Positions 46,928-58,529 of a DNA stretch of 60,000 nt are shown piece after piece. How positions within the stretch are numbered: position 1 is the stretch's first letter; every line of letters starts with the position of its first letter. This stretch comes from Tubiluchus corallicola. Lineage: Eukaryota > Priapulida > Priapulimorpha > Priapulimorphida > Tubiluchidae. Position numbers and translations under genes: made by a program. The notes beneath the pieces were generated by a model that did not search any database, had not been told where the DNA came from, and saw nothing but the letters and a program-made list of their open reading frames with translations. The stretch spans positions 177,812-237,811 of the forward strand of contig JAQGDQ010000027.1 in NCBI GenBank assembly GCA_030141605.1, given 5' to 3'.

Positions 46928-49701
46928 TAAACATAAGTATTATGAGAAATAAAACTAGTGCTTCATGCAAAATAGTACAATATGCTACTATCATAAACTA
47001 CAAGTAAAATACAAAATCACCAAAATACAACATCTGACAAACCTACAATGTACTGACCGAACTACAAGGTTCCACATCACAACCGGTAGTCCAGTATACA
47101 ATCATGCAAAAGTTAAAAATTATGAAAATTTTAATAGCTAGGAGTTATATGGCTGTCAATGTTTTTGTTGTTTATGGCACGTGATGTTGGATGTATAAAA
47201 TTTCGATTATTGTTATTTCATTGTTACATTTTCAACAGTTTATGTTTATGTTGGTCCCAAACATTTAAAGTCAAGCCCGTCGTAATTTCCGTTTTACGAC
47301 TTGTGTTTATTTCCGTTTCTGATTTTTTATAGAATTTCATCTCGCGAGATTGTGTACGATACGTGAAATCATCAGTGGAGCAAGAAACTGAATTCCTGGT
47401 TTGGGTTGTTTCAGTAAATATTTTGAAAAGAAGCGTCTTGTGTTCATCGTGATTTCGTTTTTGAATTTTTTTGAGGATATCTTATAACTCTAAATCAGGA
47501 AGAGCGTAAATATTGCGCAAGGTATTACGCGAGGTCTATTATACATTAATTATAAGAAGACATATAAACTTTATCATCTATGTCAATATAATAATGACTT
47601 GAATAAAGGTTATAATACTTAATAGTTCGATTCTGTTCCGAGTCATGATTGTATAACGTAATTAAAGTAATTGATAATAACTGTACTACAGACCATCAAC
47701 AGTATAACATTATTGTAACTGTAACAGTGTAAGTATAAGTACATCGTTTGTCGCAGTAGACTTGCTTGGGTCTGTGTATTTTAATCGCAATAAAGAATTT
47801 TAGAGCTAAGAATAACAAGCGAACAGTCATTACATTCCCTGACATTATACATTAAGCTTAATAAGGCGTCCAGTTGTCCATTTCTAAATCCGTTTTAAAG
47901 AGTTGTCAATTCTGCTTCAACCATAAAAATTAGAACTAGAAGATGCTTGGCCCTATAATAATTTTTGTCATCAAGTTATGTGATGCATGTTAGATTGTAA
48001 ATAAAAAATTAATTCGTATACATGAGTTCTATTCCTATTCTTAGATGAATTTTTATATAAGCATATTCTTTCCAAGCTGTCACATGCAAACATCGTCAGA
48101 TAGTCTTTCTTTCTTGATGGAACATCGCCAGTTTTAAAGTTGAATTAAATGAACTTGAATTGACACCAAAAAGAGATAGAGCCTAAAAATTTTTTATTAT
48201 AAATGCAAAAAATTTTGACATATTGCAAGTCCAGTCTAAAGAATCTTCCATGCTTCTCATGGCAAATGCAAAAACAGAGTGAAAGGATGTAGTGGGTGTG
48301 CAAGTTCATAAAAGAATAGAATTCCAGGAAGAACTTCTAGCAAGGTCAAGAAAGGCTGAAAAGCTTCTTAGTTTTGTCGGAAAATAACAACTGAAATGAA
48401 TTCCATCACTTGTATGCACTAAATTTGTGGAAAAGTCGGAAATTAGGTCAATTCCATTTTTCATTGGTGTTTTTGTTTCAGTTGCCATTTCAGCATATTC
48501 TGTCCATTTTCAGGGATCACAGGAATTTAGAGGCCCTACCTTTACTATTCTTTTGATTGAGTGAAAAAGAATTCTCCTCGATTGTGTCATGTCCCCAGTG
48601 CACTTCCGTCAATGACATCAACACAGAACAAATTCCTTAACGATGCTATTATTCTAAATCTTGCCAGTTCTGTAAACTCAGTGATATCAGCAAATGTGAG
48701 TTAGATGTCAGCAGACAACCTCTCCAGTTTGAGTCATGGCAGTGCCACTTAGTGAAAAATTATGAAAAAAATCATTCCTCGGTTAAATTAGTACTTTTTT
48801 GTTTAACATGAAAAATTTACATGAATAGCTCCCAGAAACTCACTGCATATGATTTTATCTCAAAAACTGTAGATATTTTTAAATTAAAAAATCATGTACT
48901 TAAAATCTGAGGTAGGCTGATAGCTTAATGACTGCATTTGTTTAATCTGAAAATGAGATTTCAAAATAGTGATATTTTGCTGATTGTTGATGTTATCTTG
49001 CAAAGTTTGAAGTGGCAGAACAAAAACGAACTGAAAAATAAACTGTAATAGGCCAATTGAAAACTTTTCTGTTGTGCAAATTTTCCAGTGAGTTCTATTA
49101 CATAGTAGATGCAGAATATGATTACAAACTCAACACATAGAATGTAGTGACAATTTCTGGATTTAAAAAAGGAAGCGAAATTCCAGGGTATCACTAGCAA
49201 GAGTCTACAGGCAATTGTGTACTAATTGAGTCGCAAAGCAGATTTTTTATCAGATATTGCTGTTGTCCCTTATTGTTGTTCAAATTTGAAAACAGAAACA
49301 AGTGGCAAGTTTTATTTTAAGGTTATTTGTAGAATTTAAGAAATTCAAAGAAAAATAGACATTTTCATTTTTTTTGAAAAGCAAAAATCGCTAGTTTCGT
49401 GTAAAGTAATGCATGGTAACTCCATGAATTTTAAGTAGGCTACAATGAAACAACCTGATTCTCATCCCTACAATTTATCTACCTGTTTATCTAAATACAT
49501 ATTTTTGCATAATATTATGAACTGCAAAGTACAGATAATAACAAAGAACATGGTCATTAATATTGAACATGTTTCAATAAAAAAAATTGAAAAGCAACAT
49601 TTAACTTCATAAGCCTACAATAGCGTGTGGTGCACTTATTAGGTGAACATCGTTTTTTTAAACATTAAGACTTCTACTTGATGATACTTTTTATGTTTCA
49701 G
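46928..49701. other. Intergenic region / probable leader intron of the CRACD-like gene
   Basis: This is AT-rich sequence without a recognisable coding exon. A splice acceptor at 49700-49701 shows that at least one leader exon of the CRACD-like gene must lie to the left, probably in this interval, but no donor can be singled out. The gene pair SmD3(-)/CRACD-like(+) is divergent. Confidence 0.5.
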
Positions 49702-49725
49702 GCTGTCCTGGTTTGACGGACTACA

Positions 49726-52700
49726 ATGGCTAGCAAGGATGCAGCATCCACGAGTGCAAAGGATGCTAGCACACAGGAAGGTAAAGAAAAGAAAAGCTTT
49801 CAGCCTTTCAAAAAAGTAAAGAAATTTTTCAAAAGGAAAAAACAGGAAGATGGGAGGCACGTAGCTAAAAAATCAAAGTCCACCAGCGAACTTGATCAAC
49901 CTCTTGCTAACGAGCCATTTCCACCGAGTAACAGTGCCCCATTGAACACTACCTTAAGTCAGTCGCACGACAGTGTGTTTTCGCCAGCCCAGGATGCTGA
50001 CGCTCGTCCTAGTGGTTCCACGGATGGCTTGGCACAGTCTGTCTTACTAAAAGATGAACTGAGTAAAAGAGTGAAATCTAGACAGAGTTCCGGTGATAGT
50101 GAAGACGAGGGGTTGCCTCGCTCACCTTATAATGTGTCATCAACAAGTGATGTTCATCCTGTTGGGGTTCATGCAAAGTCTTCTTTTTCAAAGGCATCTA
50201 GCAGTGATAACAGTTTGCTCAGTATTGGCAGCTTGGAGGTCGATGAAATGGAAGTATCAGTGAGAGAAGAAGCAGCTATTGATTTTGACATGGACCCGAC
50301 TCACTTATCTAACTTGAGTAATACAGCAGCCCGACATAAAATAGCTGTCCGGCCTAAACAGAGGAGACGACGTACATTTAAGCCAATTCCGGAAGACCCA
50401 TTACCACCAACTCCGGAAGTTGTTGAGGACTCTGGCAATGAGGAAGAATCAGCTTTGGTGTCCAGCAGTCTAATGGGCAGTTCAATGGAGCAGTCTGTTG
50501 AAATAAGAGAACCCACTGGAAGCACCACTGCCACAGAAGCAAAGATCAGCAATAAGAAGCTAAAGAAGCAGAAAAAAGAAGAAAAGAAAACTGGAATCAA
50601 GCGTAAACTGTCAAAAAAGGAACAAAAGCTTAACAAATCTGATAGTTCTGATAAGGATGAAGAAGCAGGATTCTTTTCGCGGATGATGCGTTCATTTCGC
50701 CGCATGTCTTCCCGTGAATCCAAATCTGTGCCAAATTCTCCTATTCACAATGTTGACACTGAGAATGTTGATAAAACAACAAAACATAAATCTACCAGTC
50801 AGCTCGAATCTGTATCTTGGGCCATCCGTGGGTCAGAACCTGCAGAGAAGTCTGTGTCTAGTCGATTCTTGAAAAAAGACGAGGTAAGAATTGAAAAACA
50901 AGTAACTAAAGTGCCTAAATCTTCACTGATAAAAACCAGAATGGAAGAAACTGCAAAGCAAACGCACAAAAACCTTGATGGGAAAAGTTCTGATGTACGA
51001 CGAGCGCAAAGCGCAAAGTCGCCATCTCGTGAGAAAACTAGCATGCCAGTTGATGTGGAACCTGCTGAAAATTTGCTTATTAAAAGTGCCAAATCTCAGT
51101 CTTTGACTGGACTTGCTGTTGATGTACAGCAACAACAGCTTTCTCACTTTGAAAAACGGCCTGAAGAAAAATACGATAATTTGCAAACCGTTCCTAGAGT
51201 CATTCAGATTGCGGATTATTCTGCAAAACCTTCAGCTCAGACTAAACTGGTAGATGATCCAAGTGGGACTAATCACGCAGAAAAGATTAGCGATCACAAA
51301 GCAGCTATACATGAGGATGTTGTTTCTCAAGAAAGGGAATCAGAACTAGCAAAAGCTACTTCTAAAATGACTAAGATGGTAGATTCGAAAAGACTTGACA
51401 CCCTTGAGAAAAAAGAAACTGTCCTTGAGGACGCGGAATGTAAAATGTATGGTGGCGTGCAATTACATAAGCCTGCTAATAAGCAACAAACCGAAATAGA
51501 ACCATCATCAACTAAAGAAGCTAGTGAATTATCATCAGTATTTGCTCGATTGTCCATGAAATCTGATGAAGTTGAAAATATTGTTGATACTTACATATTA
51601 CGTACTGCAGACAAAACGCATGTTATTTTTGATAGTTCAAAAGAATCGATTGATGACCAGATTAAAATTGGTGATGAAAATAAATGTGATACTATTTGCT
51701 TAGATGAAGACAAACAGAGTTCTGAACAACTATCAATAGAGAAAACCCATTCAGAATCCGTGACTGAGGACAGCAAAGCTGAAGAAAAATTGGATGTGTC
51801 GCCTGTATCGTTACATCAAACTGAATCTTTTCTAGATGAAATTTTAACAGAATTGTCTAATACTAAAAGTGCAGAACCATTACCAGAAAAAGAACAACTA
51901 GGTATGTCAGAGTCTTCATTACCTGAACAATTAGTGCTCGAGCAGAAAGAAAAAGAAAAACCCGAGACCACCAAGACAAAAGTATTAATACCGGATGCTG
52001 GTCAGGTATCTGCAGCCCTGCCATCTGATGCCACCACACCAACAAAGCTGGCTGAAATGCAGCTGCTGTCTTCTAAACCTCCTCCTGCAAGGCAAGCAGA
52101 GAAACCTCGAATTATTTCTGCTAAACCTCAGCTTGTTCCTAAGCCAAATAGAGTGAGTAGTTCCGGTAAATCAGTTGCCTTAGCCGATGATGACAAGATT
52201 GCTAGTAGTGCTGCGAAGCGGAGTTCTACTCAACCTATACCAAAGGCAGATGTTGAGGAGGCTCAAACATCGTTACCTTCATTTGCTCAGACAGACCAAC
52301 AGCAGAAACGTAGTTACACTCAGCCTGTTAGTGATGCCGAAGTTGCTCAAGCTCAAGTTAGTGTAAAGTCGAATCTGCCCTTGCGGCATGAAAAAGTAGA
52401 TAAAAAGACTTCAATTCCAGTTACAAGGTCGTCAAATTTAAGATCACGACAAACTTCGCTTGATGAAAGTTTTTCCAGAATGGCTCAGCAGTCATCTTCA
52501 GTTAAGGATCAGCAACTACCATCGGCTAAAGATTCGGTTGCCAAGGAGGGTTCATTTGATGAAAAAATGTCTCCTGTAGAGCCAGAGAAAGAAGTTGTGA
52601 TTACACAGTTAATGAAGCCATCTGAAATTCCACGCCAGACAAAACTGCCATCTGTAAGTGGAAGCCAAATACCAGAATGTCAAAATAGTTTGCTTGTATC

Positions 52701-53016
52701 AAAGACGTCTGACGAACATTCAGAATCTACAGATGAACATCAGCCGAAGCCTGCTGCTAAGCCTTCAGAAATACCCAGGGCAATTAAACAACCTATAAAA
52801 ACTGATGAATCCAATGTGATTCCGAAACCAAAAATTAGACCTCCTAATCAGCCTTCAAAATTACCTCGAAAACAACCAGTAACCAGTCCAACTTCCGAAA
52901 GTACTAGTGATACGCCGGCATGGGTTTTGTTAGCTCAAAAAAAGCACCAAAAATTCAAGGCAGTGCATGAGCAGAAGTTGGCGAAATCTTCATGTGACTC
53001 TGAAAATATTGTTTAG
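49726..53016 (+). CDS. CRACD/KIAA1211-family capping-protein regulator-like protein
   Basis: One exon encodes 1,096 mostly disordered residues. Family assignment rests on ordered short motifs: a lysine-rich start (KSFQPFKKVKKFFKRKK, 24-40) then 'KSKSTSEL'; 'SQSHDSVF' (about 78-85), like vertebrate 'LSHDSIF'; 'DSEDEGLPRSP', like CRACDL 'SSEDDGLPRSP'; and 'AARHKIAVRPKQRRRR' (201-216), which resembles the capping-protein-interaction (CPI) consensus HxxxxRPKxxxRR and the family's own basic motif. The C-terminal 'PAWVLLAQKK' (about 1065-1074) resembles the family's terminal 'PxWxxLAxxK'. Vertebrate CRACD blocks actin capping protein and so raises actin polymer. Residues 274-332 are a lysine-rich, coiled-coil-like run. 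The last 200 residues carry several SxIP motifs. The acceptor at 49701 puts the ATG 24 bases into the exon. DUF4592 membership should be confirmed. Confidence 0.8.
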   Translation: MASKDAASTSAKDASTQEGKEKKSFQPFKKVKKFFKRKKQEDGRHVAKKSKSTSELDQPLANEPFPPSNSAPLNTTLSQSHDSVFSPAQDADARPSGSTDGLAQSVLLKDELSKRVKSRQSSGDSEDEGLPRSPYNVSSTSDVHPVGVHAKSSFSKASSSDNSLLSIGSLEVDEMEVSVREEAAIDFDMDPTHLSNLSNTAARHKIAVRPKQRRRRTFKPIPEDPLPPTPEVVEDSGNEEESALVSSSLMGSSMEQSVEIREPTGSTTATEAKISNKKLKKQKKEEKKTGIKRKLSKKEQKLNKSDSSDKDEEAGFFSRMMRSFRRMSSRESKSVPNSPIHNVDTENVDKTTKHKSTSQLESVSWAIRGSEPAEKSVSSRFLKKDEVRIEKQVTKVPKSSLIKTRMEETAKQTHKNLDGKSSDVRRAQSAKSPSREKTSMPVDVEPAENLLIKSAKSQSLTGLAVDVQQQQLSHFEKRPEEKYDNLQTVPRVIQIADYSAKPSAQTKLVDDPSGTNHAEKISDHKAAIHEDVVSQERESELAKATSKMTKMVDSKRLDTLEKKETVLEDAECKMYGGVQLHKPANKQQTEIEPSSTKEASELSSVFARLSMKSDEVENIVDTYILRTADKTHVIFDSSKESIDDQIKIGDENKCDTICLDEDKQSSEQLSIEKTHSESVTEDSKAEEKLDVSPVSLHQTESFLDEILTELSNTKSAEPLPEKEQLGMSESSLPEQLVLEQKEKEKPETTKTKVLIPDAGQVSAALPSDATTPTKLAEMQLLSSKPPPARQAEKPRIISAKPQLVPKPNRVSSSGKSVALADDDKIASSAAKRSSTQPIPKADVEEAQTSLPSFAQTDQQQKRSYTQPVSDAEVAQAQVSVKSNLPLRHEKVDKKTSIPVTRSSNLRSRQTSLDESFSRMAQQSSSVKDQQLPSAKDSVAKEGSFDEKMSPVEPEKEVVITQLMKPSEIPRQTKLPSVSGSQIPECQNSLLVSKTSDEHSESTDEHQPKPAAKPSEIPRAIKQPIKTDESNVIPKPKIRPPNQPSKLPRKQPVTSPTSESTSDTPAWVLLAQKKHQKFKAVHEQKLAKSSCDSENIV

Positions 53017-55830
53017 AACACAGTGGCACAATGTAGACATTTCCTATTGAAAGAGATGTCACTATCTTACACCCCAGCCACACTTTGTGTTTTTTTGGTA
53101 GTTTAGGGAAGTAAAAAAGGTAACTTTTTTCAGATGCCTACACTTGCACTTCAACATTTACAAAGCTATTAAATATGCCAGTTTGATAAAATGCTTCACC
53201 ATGTTTATCATAGTTATTATTTGTTGAAGTCAATTTAAATAAGAATAATAATAAAAATTGGAAAAAAAATTGTCATCAAAATTTGACAATTTCCACACTT
53301 GACGCAATATCTGATACTGTAAAATGTAATCACAAGTATTAGCAAGGAGTGTATTATATTTGGTCATATATTAAAGATGCATATGTGCAATGATCGATCG
53401 ACATTTTATTATAGGTTGTTTTATTTACCGTTCGTGCCACTTTCATTTGTTGAAAGGGTAGTCTTAATTAATTCGTTAGAAAAACATTAAATAGAATGCG
53501 AGTTGTTTCCATTTGCAAGCATATTTGATTATTTTGATTGGAACAAAATTTAGACACTTTATGTTAAATAATATCTAGTTTGCTTCTCAAGAATTACAGA
53601 TTGCATGTAATTAATTTTATCAGAACTTCAGTTTTGTATAACTTGCACATCTATTGCAAATTATGCGTCGCTTTAAAAACTATTGTGAACTTTAATTTTA
53701 ACCATGACTCTCAACATTCAGTATTTATTTCAGATTGCAATTGTACATAATAAATAATTATCATAACACTAGGTAGACACCACAAGTGAGCAGCTAACAT
53801 TGTTGCCGTAATACTGAAGCCTGTTTTACCATTTTGGCATTCTCATCTATTTATGAAGCCAAGTAAGTTGAATTTTAAAGTTTTATTTTTGTAAAGCCAG
53901 TTACTGTAAGTGATATAGTTTCAGTAAAAATCAAAAATTTGTTAATTATTTTAGTAAAGATGATTTTTTTATCAAGGTTGTTTCGTTTTATGGGATTCTT
54001 CCTGTCTTTTTATACGAAAAATCTATCATTTCATTGATGTTGGGTGATTTACGCTCTCTTTTTTGATTAACTTCAAGCTACCTATTTCATGTTGATGCTG
54101 AGTATTTTCTTCAGCTATTGCTAACCTGCCTTAACATTTTGTCTCTTCGTGTAAGGTTTGCGTCTGAATGTGAAGCATTGATGTGGTACTAAATTATGGA
54201 TTAAAAGCCACAAGTGTAGGCTTTTAGCTTCATTTTGCTTATGGCTAATTGGTCTGTACTAATGATGTTTTGATGTTGTATTTAATATTAGTGCTAATTA
54301 CTGTCAGTTTACATGCTTTTGCTAAGCTAAATTTTGAAATTGATGCCAGAAGATGTGTCAAACTATCAGCTACTGTAGGCGGTATTATAATTTTAGAAAC
54401 AGATGCTTTTAATTTTTTAAAAATTTTATTTTAATTGCAACTAAAACATTGAATTTCGAAAATGTCCATATAAGGGTTGTTTTAAATTTTGTATGCACTG
54501 TTGTTTTATAAGCATGCTACTTTCATCGTGCTTTCAGTTCGTTTTCTTACTATCAACTAGTAACCTTGATTGATTGCATGTGTCTGGTTGTGTCATTGCT
54601 CATCATCTCTTAAAAGTTCACATATTTAGAAATGGTGCTTGCTGTGATATGCGTCTTGTTATTAGGTGTAGCTTATAAGCTGAATGTAACGTGATGCTTG
54701 TAGTTCATTATAGCACAGCAAGTAAATCATTTTTTATGAACTGAGGAACTTATCCAGAGAAACTAATATTTCTTTAAAATGTGTGAAGAAAATTTTACAA
54801 AATAGCAATCATTAACTATCCCATTAAAATACATTAATGACACTGTATGCATAAATAGTCTTGCTCAGGATGTACCAACAGTAGTGTTTTGGGTTTAATT
54901 TACATTTCTGATTGGAATTACCTCTGCTATTCCTTGTTATTCAGGTATCATAAATTATTAAGCAAATATTATGCAGTGGTATTTTGTAAAATATACGAAA
55001 AATGGTAGCTAACTTCAGTGTTACTTTAGTAACTTAACAAACCCTTAACAGAATTAGATGTAGCAGTCCATTGTTTTTCGTTAACTACTTGTTGCTTACA
55101 CCTCATTCTCTTCGGTTCTAATAGTTATACTTTGTTTTGCGTGTCTGACAATGTTTTGTTACTGTATTATTGTTGTTGGTTGTGTTAATTAAGTGTATCA
55201 TAACGCACAATTATTTATATTATAATTGTATGTAAATCATGCAGAACATCCTGCATAGCTGCAATTGTATTTTTTCTGATTATACATGTAGTTATCTCAC
55301 AGAATGTTAACTTATTTAGCTGTACTTCTTGTGTTTATATCAATCTTTGTTTCATTTTTGTCGACACCAATAAAGATTCCCTTTATAGGCTATATATCTG
55401 AATTTATATGCTATTATAATGTTGTCAGCATTAATGAAGAATTCAAACTTCTCGATTCATTATAATTTTTTTGCCTTATTACTTGTACTAATTTAAACAG
55501 TAAATGTTTAACTGTATTATAAGCTTTATATGCAAAGTCTGTTTATACTATCCTTTAATGCTTTAATTCTAACACTAAGTAGGCCTAATTGTAAAAACAC
55601 AAATTTTATGAACTAGGTTGTGTATTTATTTTACAGAACTAGATTGCATTAATTAACCATGTCACTTATTAATATTTTATTTAGATACTAATAATCCATT
55701 ATTTTCATACTTTTTTCTGTATAAATTTGTATTGCTTGTACTTGTGCATTAAATATTATAATTATGTTGTTACATTGAAACCATTAAATGATTATTATTG
55801 AATAAAAGTAATAAGTTATAAAAACTAGTG
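53017..55830 (+). other. 3' UTR and downstream flank of the CRACD-like gene
   Basis: AT-rich, no coding potential. AATAAA signals occur at 53749-53754, 55369-55374 and 55801-55806, so transcripts with 3' UTRs of about 0.75, 2.4 or 2.8 kb are possible. Long 3' UTRs are common for neuronal or cytoskeletal genes, but which site is used cannot be told from sequence. Confidence 0.45.
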
Positions 55831-55999
55831 AATATTACACTATTAATTTTCATAAAAGATTTTTCTTATTTCATTGTATCGTGCACTGTGTTGGATTCCC
55901 ACTATGGTAAAAAGTTATGCTGTTATGTTAAGCCTCTTTTGGTCAACATGGGTCTAACTACAATCTGTAAATGATTACAGAAAAAAATGTAGTCACAGT

Positions 56000-56391
56000 T
56001 ATTTCAATTCAGTTTTATTTGCACAAATTCATACTGTACATTGGCAAAGCAGTTGAATACACGTTAAATACTACAAAAGTCAAAAAAGTTATAATAGAAT
56101 TGTGTGTAAAGTTATTTTCATAAACAAATATTAAGATATGGTATACTGAACCAAAAATCACAGTTACATAAAAATTGTATAATTTAGCAATGAAAAAAGA
56201 AAAATGACTTTAAAGTAGCCGGTATCTGTACCAGCTTTTTAAATGAAAGATTGTAAATAACAACATAATGATAGTTGAAAATAATTTGGTTAGAGTCTGC
56301 TGCCAAAGTGGTGATTTTTTCTTCCCTAGGGATCGAATTATTTTCTCAAATGTTTCTTGCACTGATGTCATAACCAGGAAGCCTACAAAAA
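56000..56391 (-). CDS. Possible last exon of an unidentified minus-strand gene
   Basis: On the minus strand a good acceptor ('tttgttttttgtag') ends at 56392 and opens a frame of about 60 codons, to TAA at 56210. The peptide has a polar start (TSVQETFEKIIRSLGKKKS) and a hydrophobic C-terminal helix (about LFSTIIMLLFTIF) followed by a basic end, like a tail-anchored or multi-pass membrane protein. An AATAAA lies downstream at 56019-56014. I do not recognise the family, and no further exon is visible to the right within the window, where LINE debris begins. It may be chance. Confidence 0.25.
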
Positions 56392-56551
56392 ACAAAGAAA
56401 CAGTATTAAAAACAAAGCCTACAGAGAAACAATATTAAAAACAATAAAAACTATACGTTATGCACTACAAAATTATACCTAGATATTAAAAAGTCTCAAC
56501 TCTTGAGTAGTTGAGTTGACCTTGAAAAGGTTCAACAAGGTGTAGCCAGTG

Positions 56552-56960
56552 TTAGCTTTTTGTTTTTCTTATTTGGAAGTTTTTAAATAGATATTCTCTA
56601 ATATCTTGTTGAACACTACTGTTAAACAGTTACATGAGAGAGGTGGTATTTCTAGAGAAAAGGGTCAGAGAGTGAAGTTTCATTTTCATAATTAAGTTTG
56701 TTCTATTTTGAACAAAAAGTGAGCAGTCATAAATATAGTGAATTTCATCTTCTAATTTCATGTTTTTCAGGGGAGGAGTTTGCGCAATAATTGCATATTC
56801 GTTCTTGTTCTGGTGTTTTGGTATAACGAGCACGTTCGACTTCCAAATCATGATCTCTCACTCGGAGTTTAGTAATGACTTGCTATGATTTTTGTCCTTA
56901 ATAATGTTTAGGTAAAGCTCCATTTAACCCTCTGTGAAATCTGTGAAAACTCAGCTTGCA
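56552..56960 (-). pseudogene. Broken 3' end of a LINE ORF2 (minus strand)
   Basis: Reading right to left across two or more frameshifts, the conceptual peptide shows the usual C-terminal order of a non-LTR retrotransposon ORF2: 'YLNIIKDKNHSKSL', 'KLRVRDHDLEVERARY', a CxxC knuckle (ERICNYCANS), 'EDEIHYIYDC' and a final 'REYLFKNFQIRKTKS' before a stop at 56554-56552. These blocks match the 'LRVSDH.LEIERGRY...RICxxC...VEDExHFLxxC' pattern found in many invertebrate LINEs. The frameshifts make it a fossil. The right limit is uncertain and may reach 57120. Confidence 0.75.
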
Positions 56961-57574
56961 GGACGGGTTATGCTGTTAAATATGGTCTTTCTAGGTTTGT
57001 GGGCGCCAGTCAAGCCAAATTTGTATAATCTTTTTGCTGCTTCGGTGAGGAGTGGATATAAACTCAGTTCAGTTAAAGATTATAAAAGGAATCCTATTTT
57101 TGACAGAAATCAATGTTCTGCATGCTAGTGAACCAGACTTGTAGGTGCCCAGATGTTGGAAACACATTTCTTGGCAAACTTATAGGCCAGCAAGATGCAT
57201 TCAAATAGAAATAAAAGTTTGTCAAAATTTTAGTGCTGATTAATTCTTGACTCGCTAATTACACAAATGCTTTTCGTTGCAATAATTACTGTTATCCAGT
57301 CCTGTGTTATAAATTTATTACAGTAATGCACTTAATGAAGTACGTAATTAATTATTATCAATGATAATTATAATTATTAAAAGCGGTCACAATGTTTTAA
57401 ATCATAAATCAGGCTGTACACCGACATCATGTACTATAATTATTTTTATAATTAATACAGAAGTACTGTAAAGAAACTAAAAGAGGCTTTGTCACTACTT
57501 ACTCTGGCTTCAAAAATACTAAATTGGTTAGTCTGTAAGGATTGACGTGGCATGGAATTTATGGTCACTGGGGC

Positions 57575-57660
57575 ATCCGGTGCAGTTTAGTAATCTTGGC
57601 ATCGCCATATAAGTGAGAGGTTGCTGGTTTAAATTCAACCTCTTTAACTGGTTTTCCACA
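57575..57660 (+). repeat. tRNA-like SINE relic
   Basis: A-box-like 'gtgcagtttagtaatcttgg' is followed 35 bases later by B-box-like 'GGTTTAAATTCAACC' (57626-57640), with tRNA-like spacing. It is too diverged to be functional. Confidence 0.4.
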
Positions 57661-57889
57661 TTTCCTTTTCTGGACATTTTTGGTTTTAGAATTTAGTAAC
57701 TATTGTAGGTTACTCCAATTTCAATTTAATTCAATTTTAATTTATTTATCTCTTTATAATACTACAATAAAACATGATTAGTAATTACATTATCTCATCA
57801 TTAATTCTTCATTATATCGTTACATCATTATTACATCATTAATTCATCTTCCATTATTACAGCGATGTGTAACATTATTATCGCTACAT

Positions 57890-58310
57890 AATATATACAT
57901 ATATATATACAATCTTTATTTGCCATTAAAATACATTGACAATCACTGATCAAAACTATACAGAGATGATCAATCAGTGTTAGTTAATAAAAACTTACAC
58001 TACTAAAGGCAAATGTGTCAGTGCAATCTAAACTACTGTGCAGTAATGGAAAGTAACGACGAATGAAATTAAACATATTTACAACTATGCACAAAAAATG
58101 AAAAAAACTATGATTTAATTAATATGGCCGTGGATATATGAATTCTGAATTAGTGTGTATGTTGTCATACTGGTATTTCATATCTGGTTAATATTAGTGA
58201 TTTTAATTTTGTTTTAAATGCTGATAGGGACTTGATTTGTTTAACCTGTAATGGTTGAGAATTCCAAAGCAATAAAAGTGCAACATTATAATTTTATAAA
58301 AATAATGATT
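57890..58310 (-). mobile_element. 3' end of a second LINE with microsatellite tail
   Basis: On the minus strand a frame ending at TGA reads '...LLLLWNSQPLQVKQIKSL' then 'SAFKTKLKSLI' (about 58285-58170). This is the classic 'LWNSLPxxIRxxxSLxxFKxxLK' C-terminus of CR1/Jockey/L2-type reverse transcriptases. About 200 bases later the 3' UTR reaches 'aataaagattg' and a TA microsatellite (57890-57915), a common way for such elements to end. Upstream of about 58300 the frame is broken. Confidence 0.65.
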
Positions 58311-58529
58311 TTTGTTAATACCCCAATGCACTACCTTGTGAGCTTTTGTCCCGAAGGGCCTAAGCTACTAAATAATCACCAGGTTCCTACAAATTTTTTC
58401 TTACTTAAGAAATGTCATTATGTGCATACCAAACGTATATTTATGCTGCCAATCTTGACAGTAAAAAATATCATTTTACAACTGCCTAACGTTTCTAAGC
58501 TAAATGTTTTATTACCTTGTTATTGAAAA

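Noticed and set aside
49639-49860. 73-codon Phe-rich minus-strand frame over the CRACD-like start
   Set aside because: It is antisense of the lysine-rich N-terminus.
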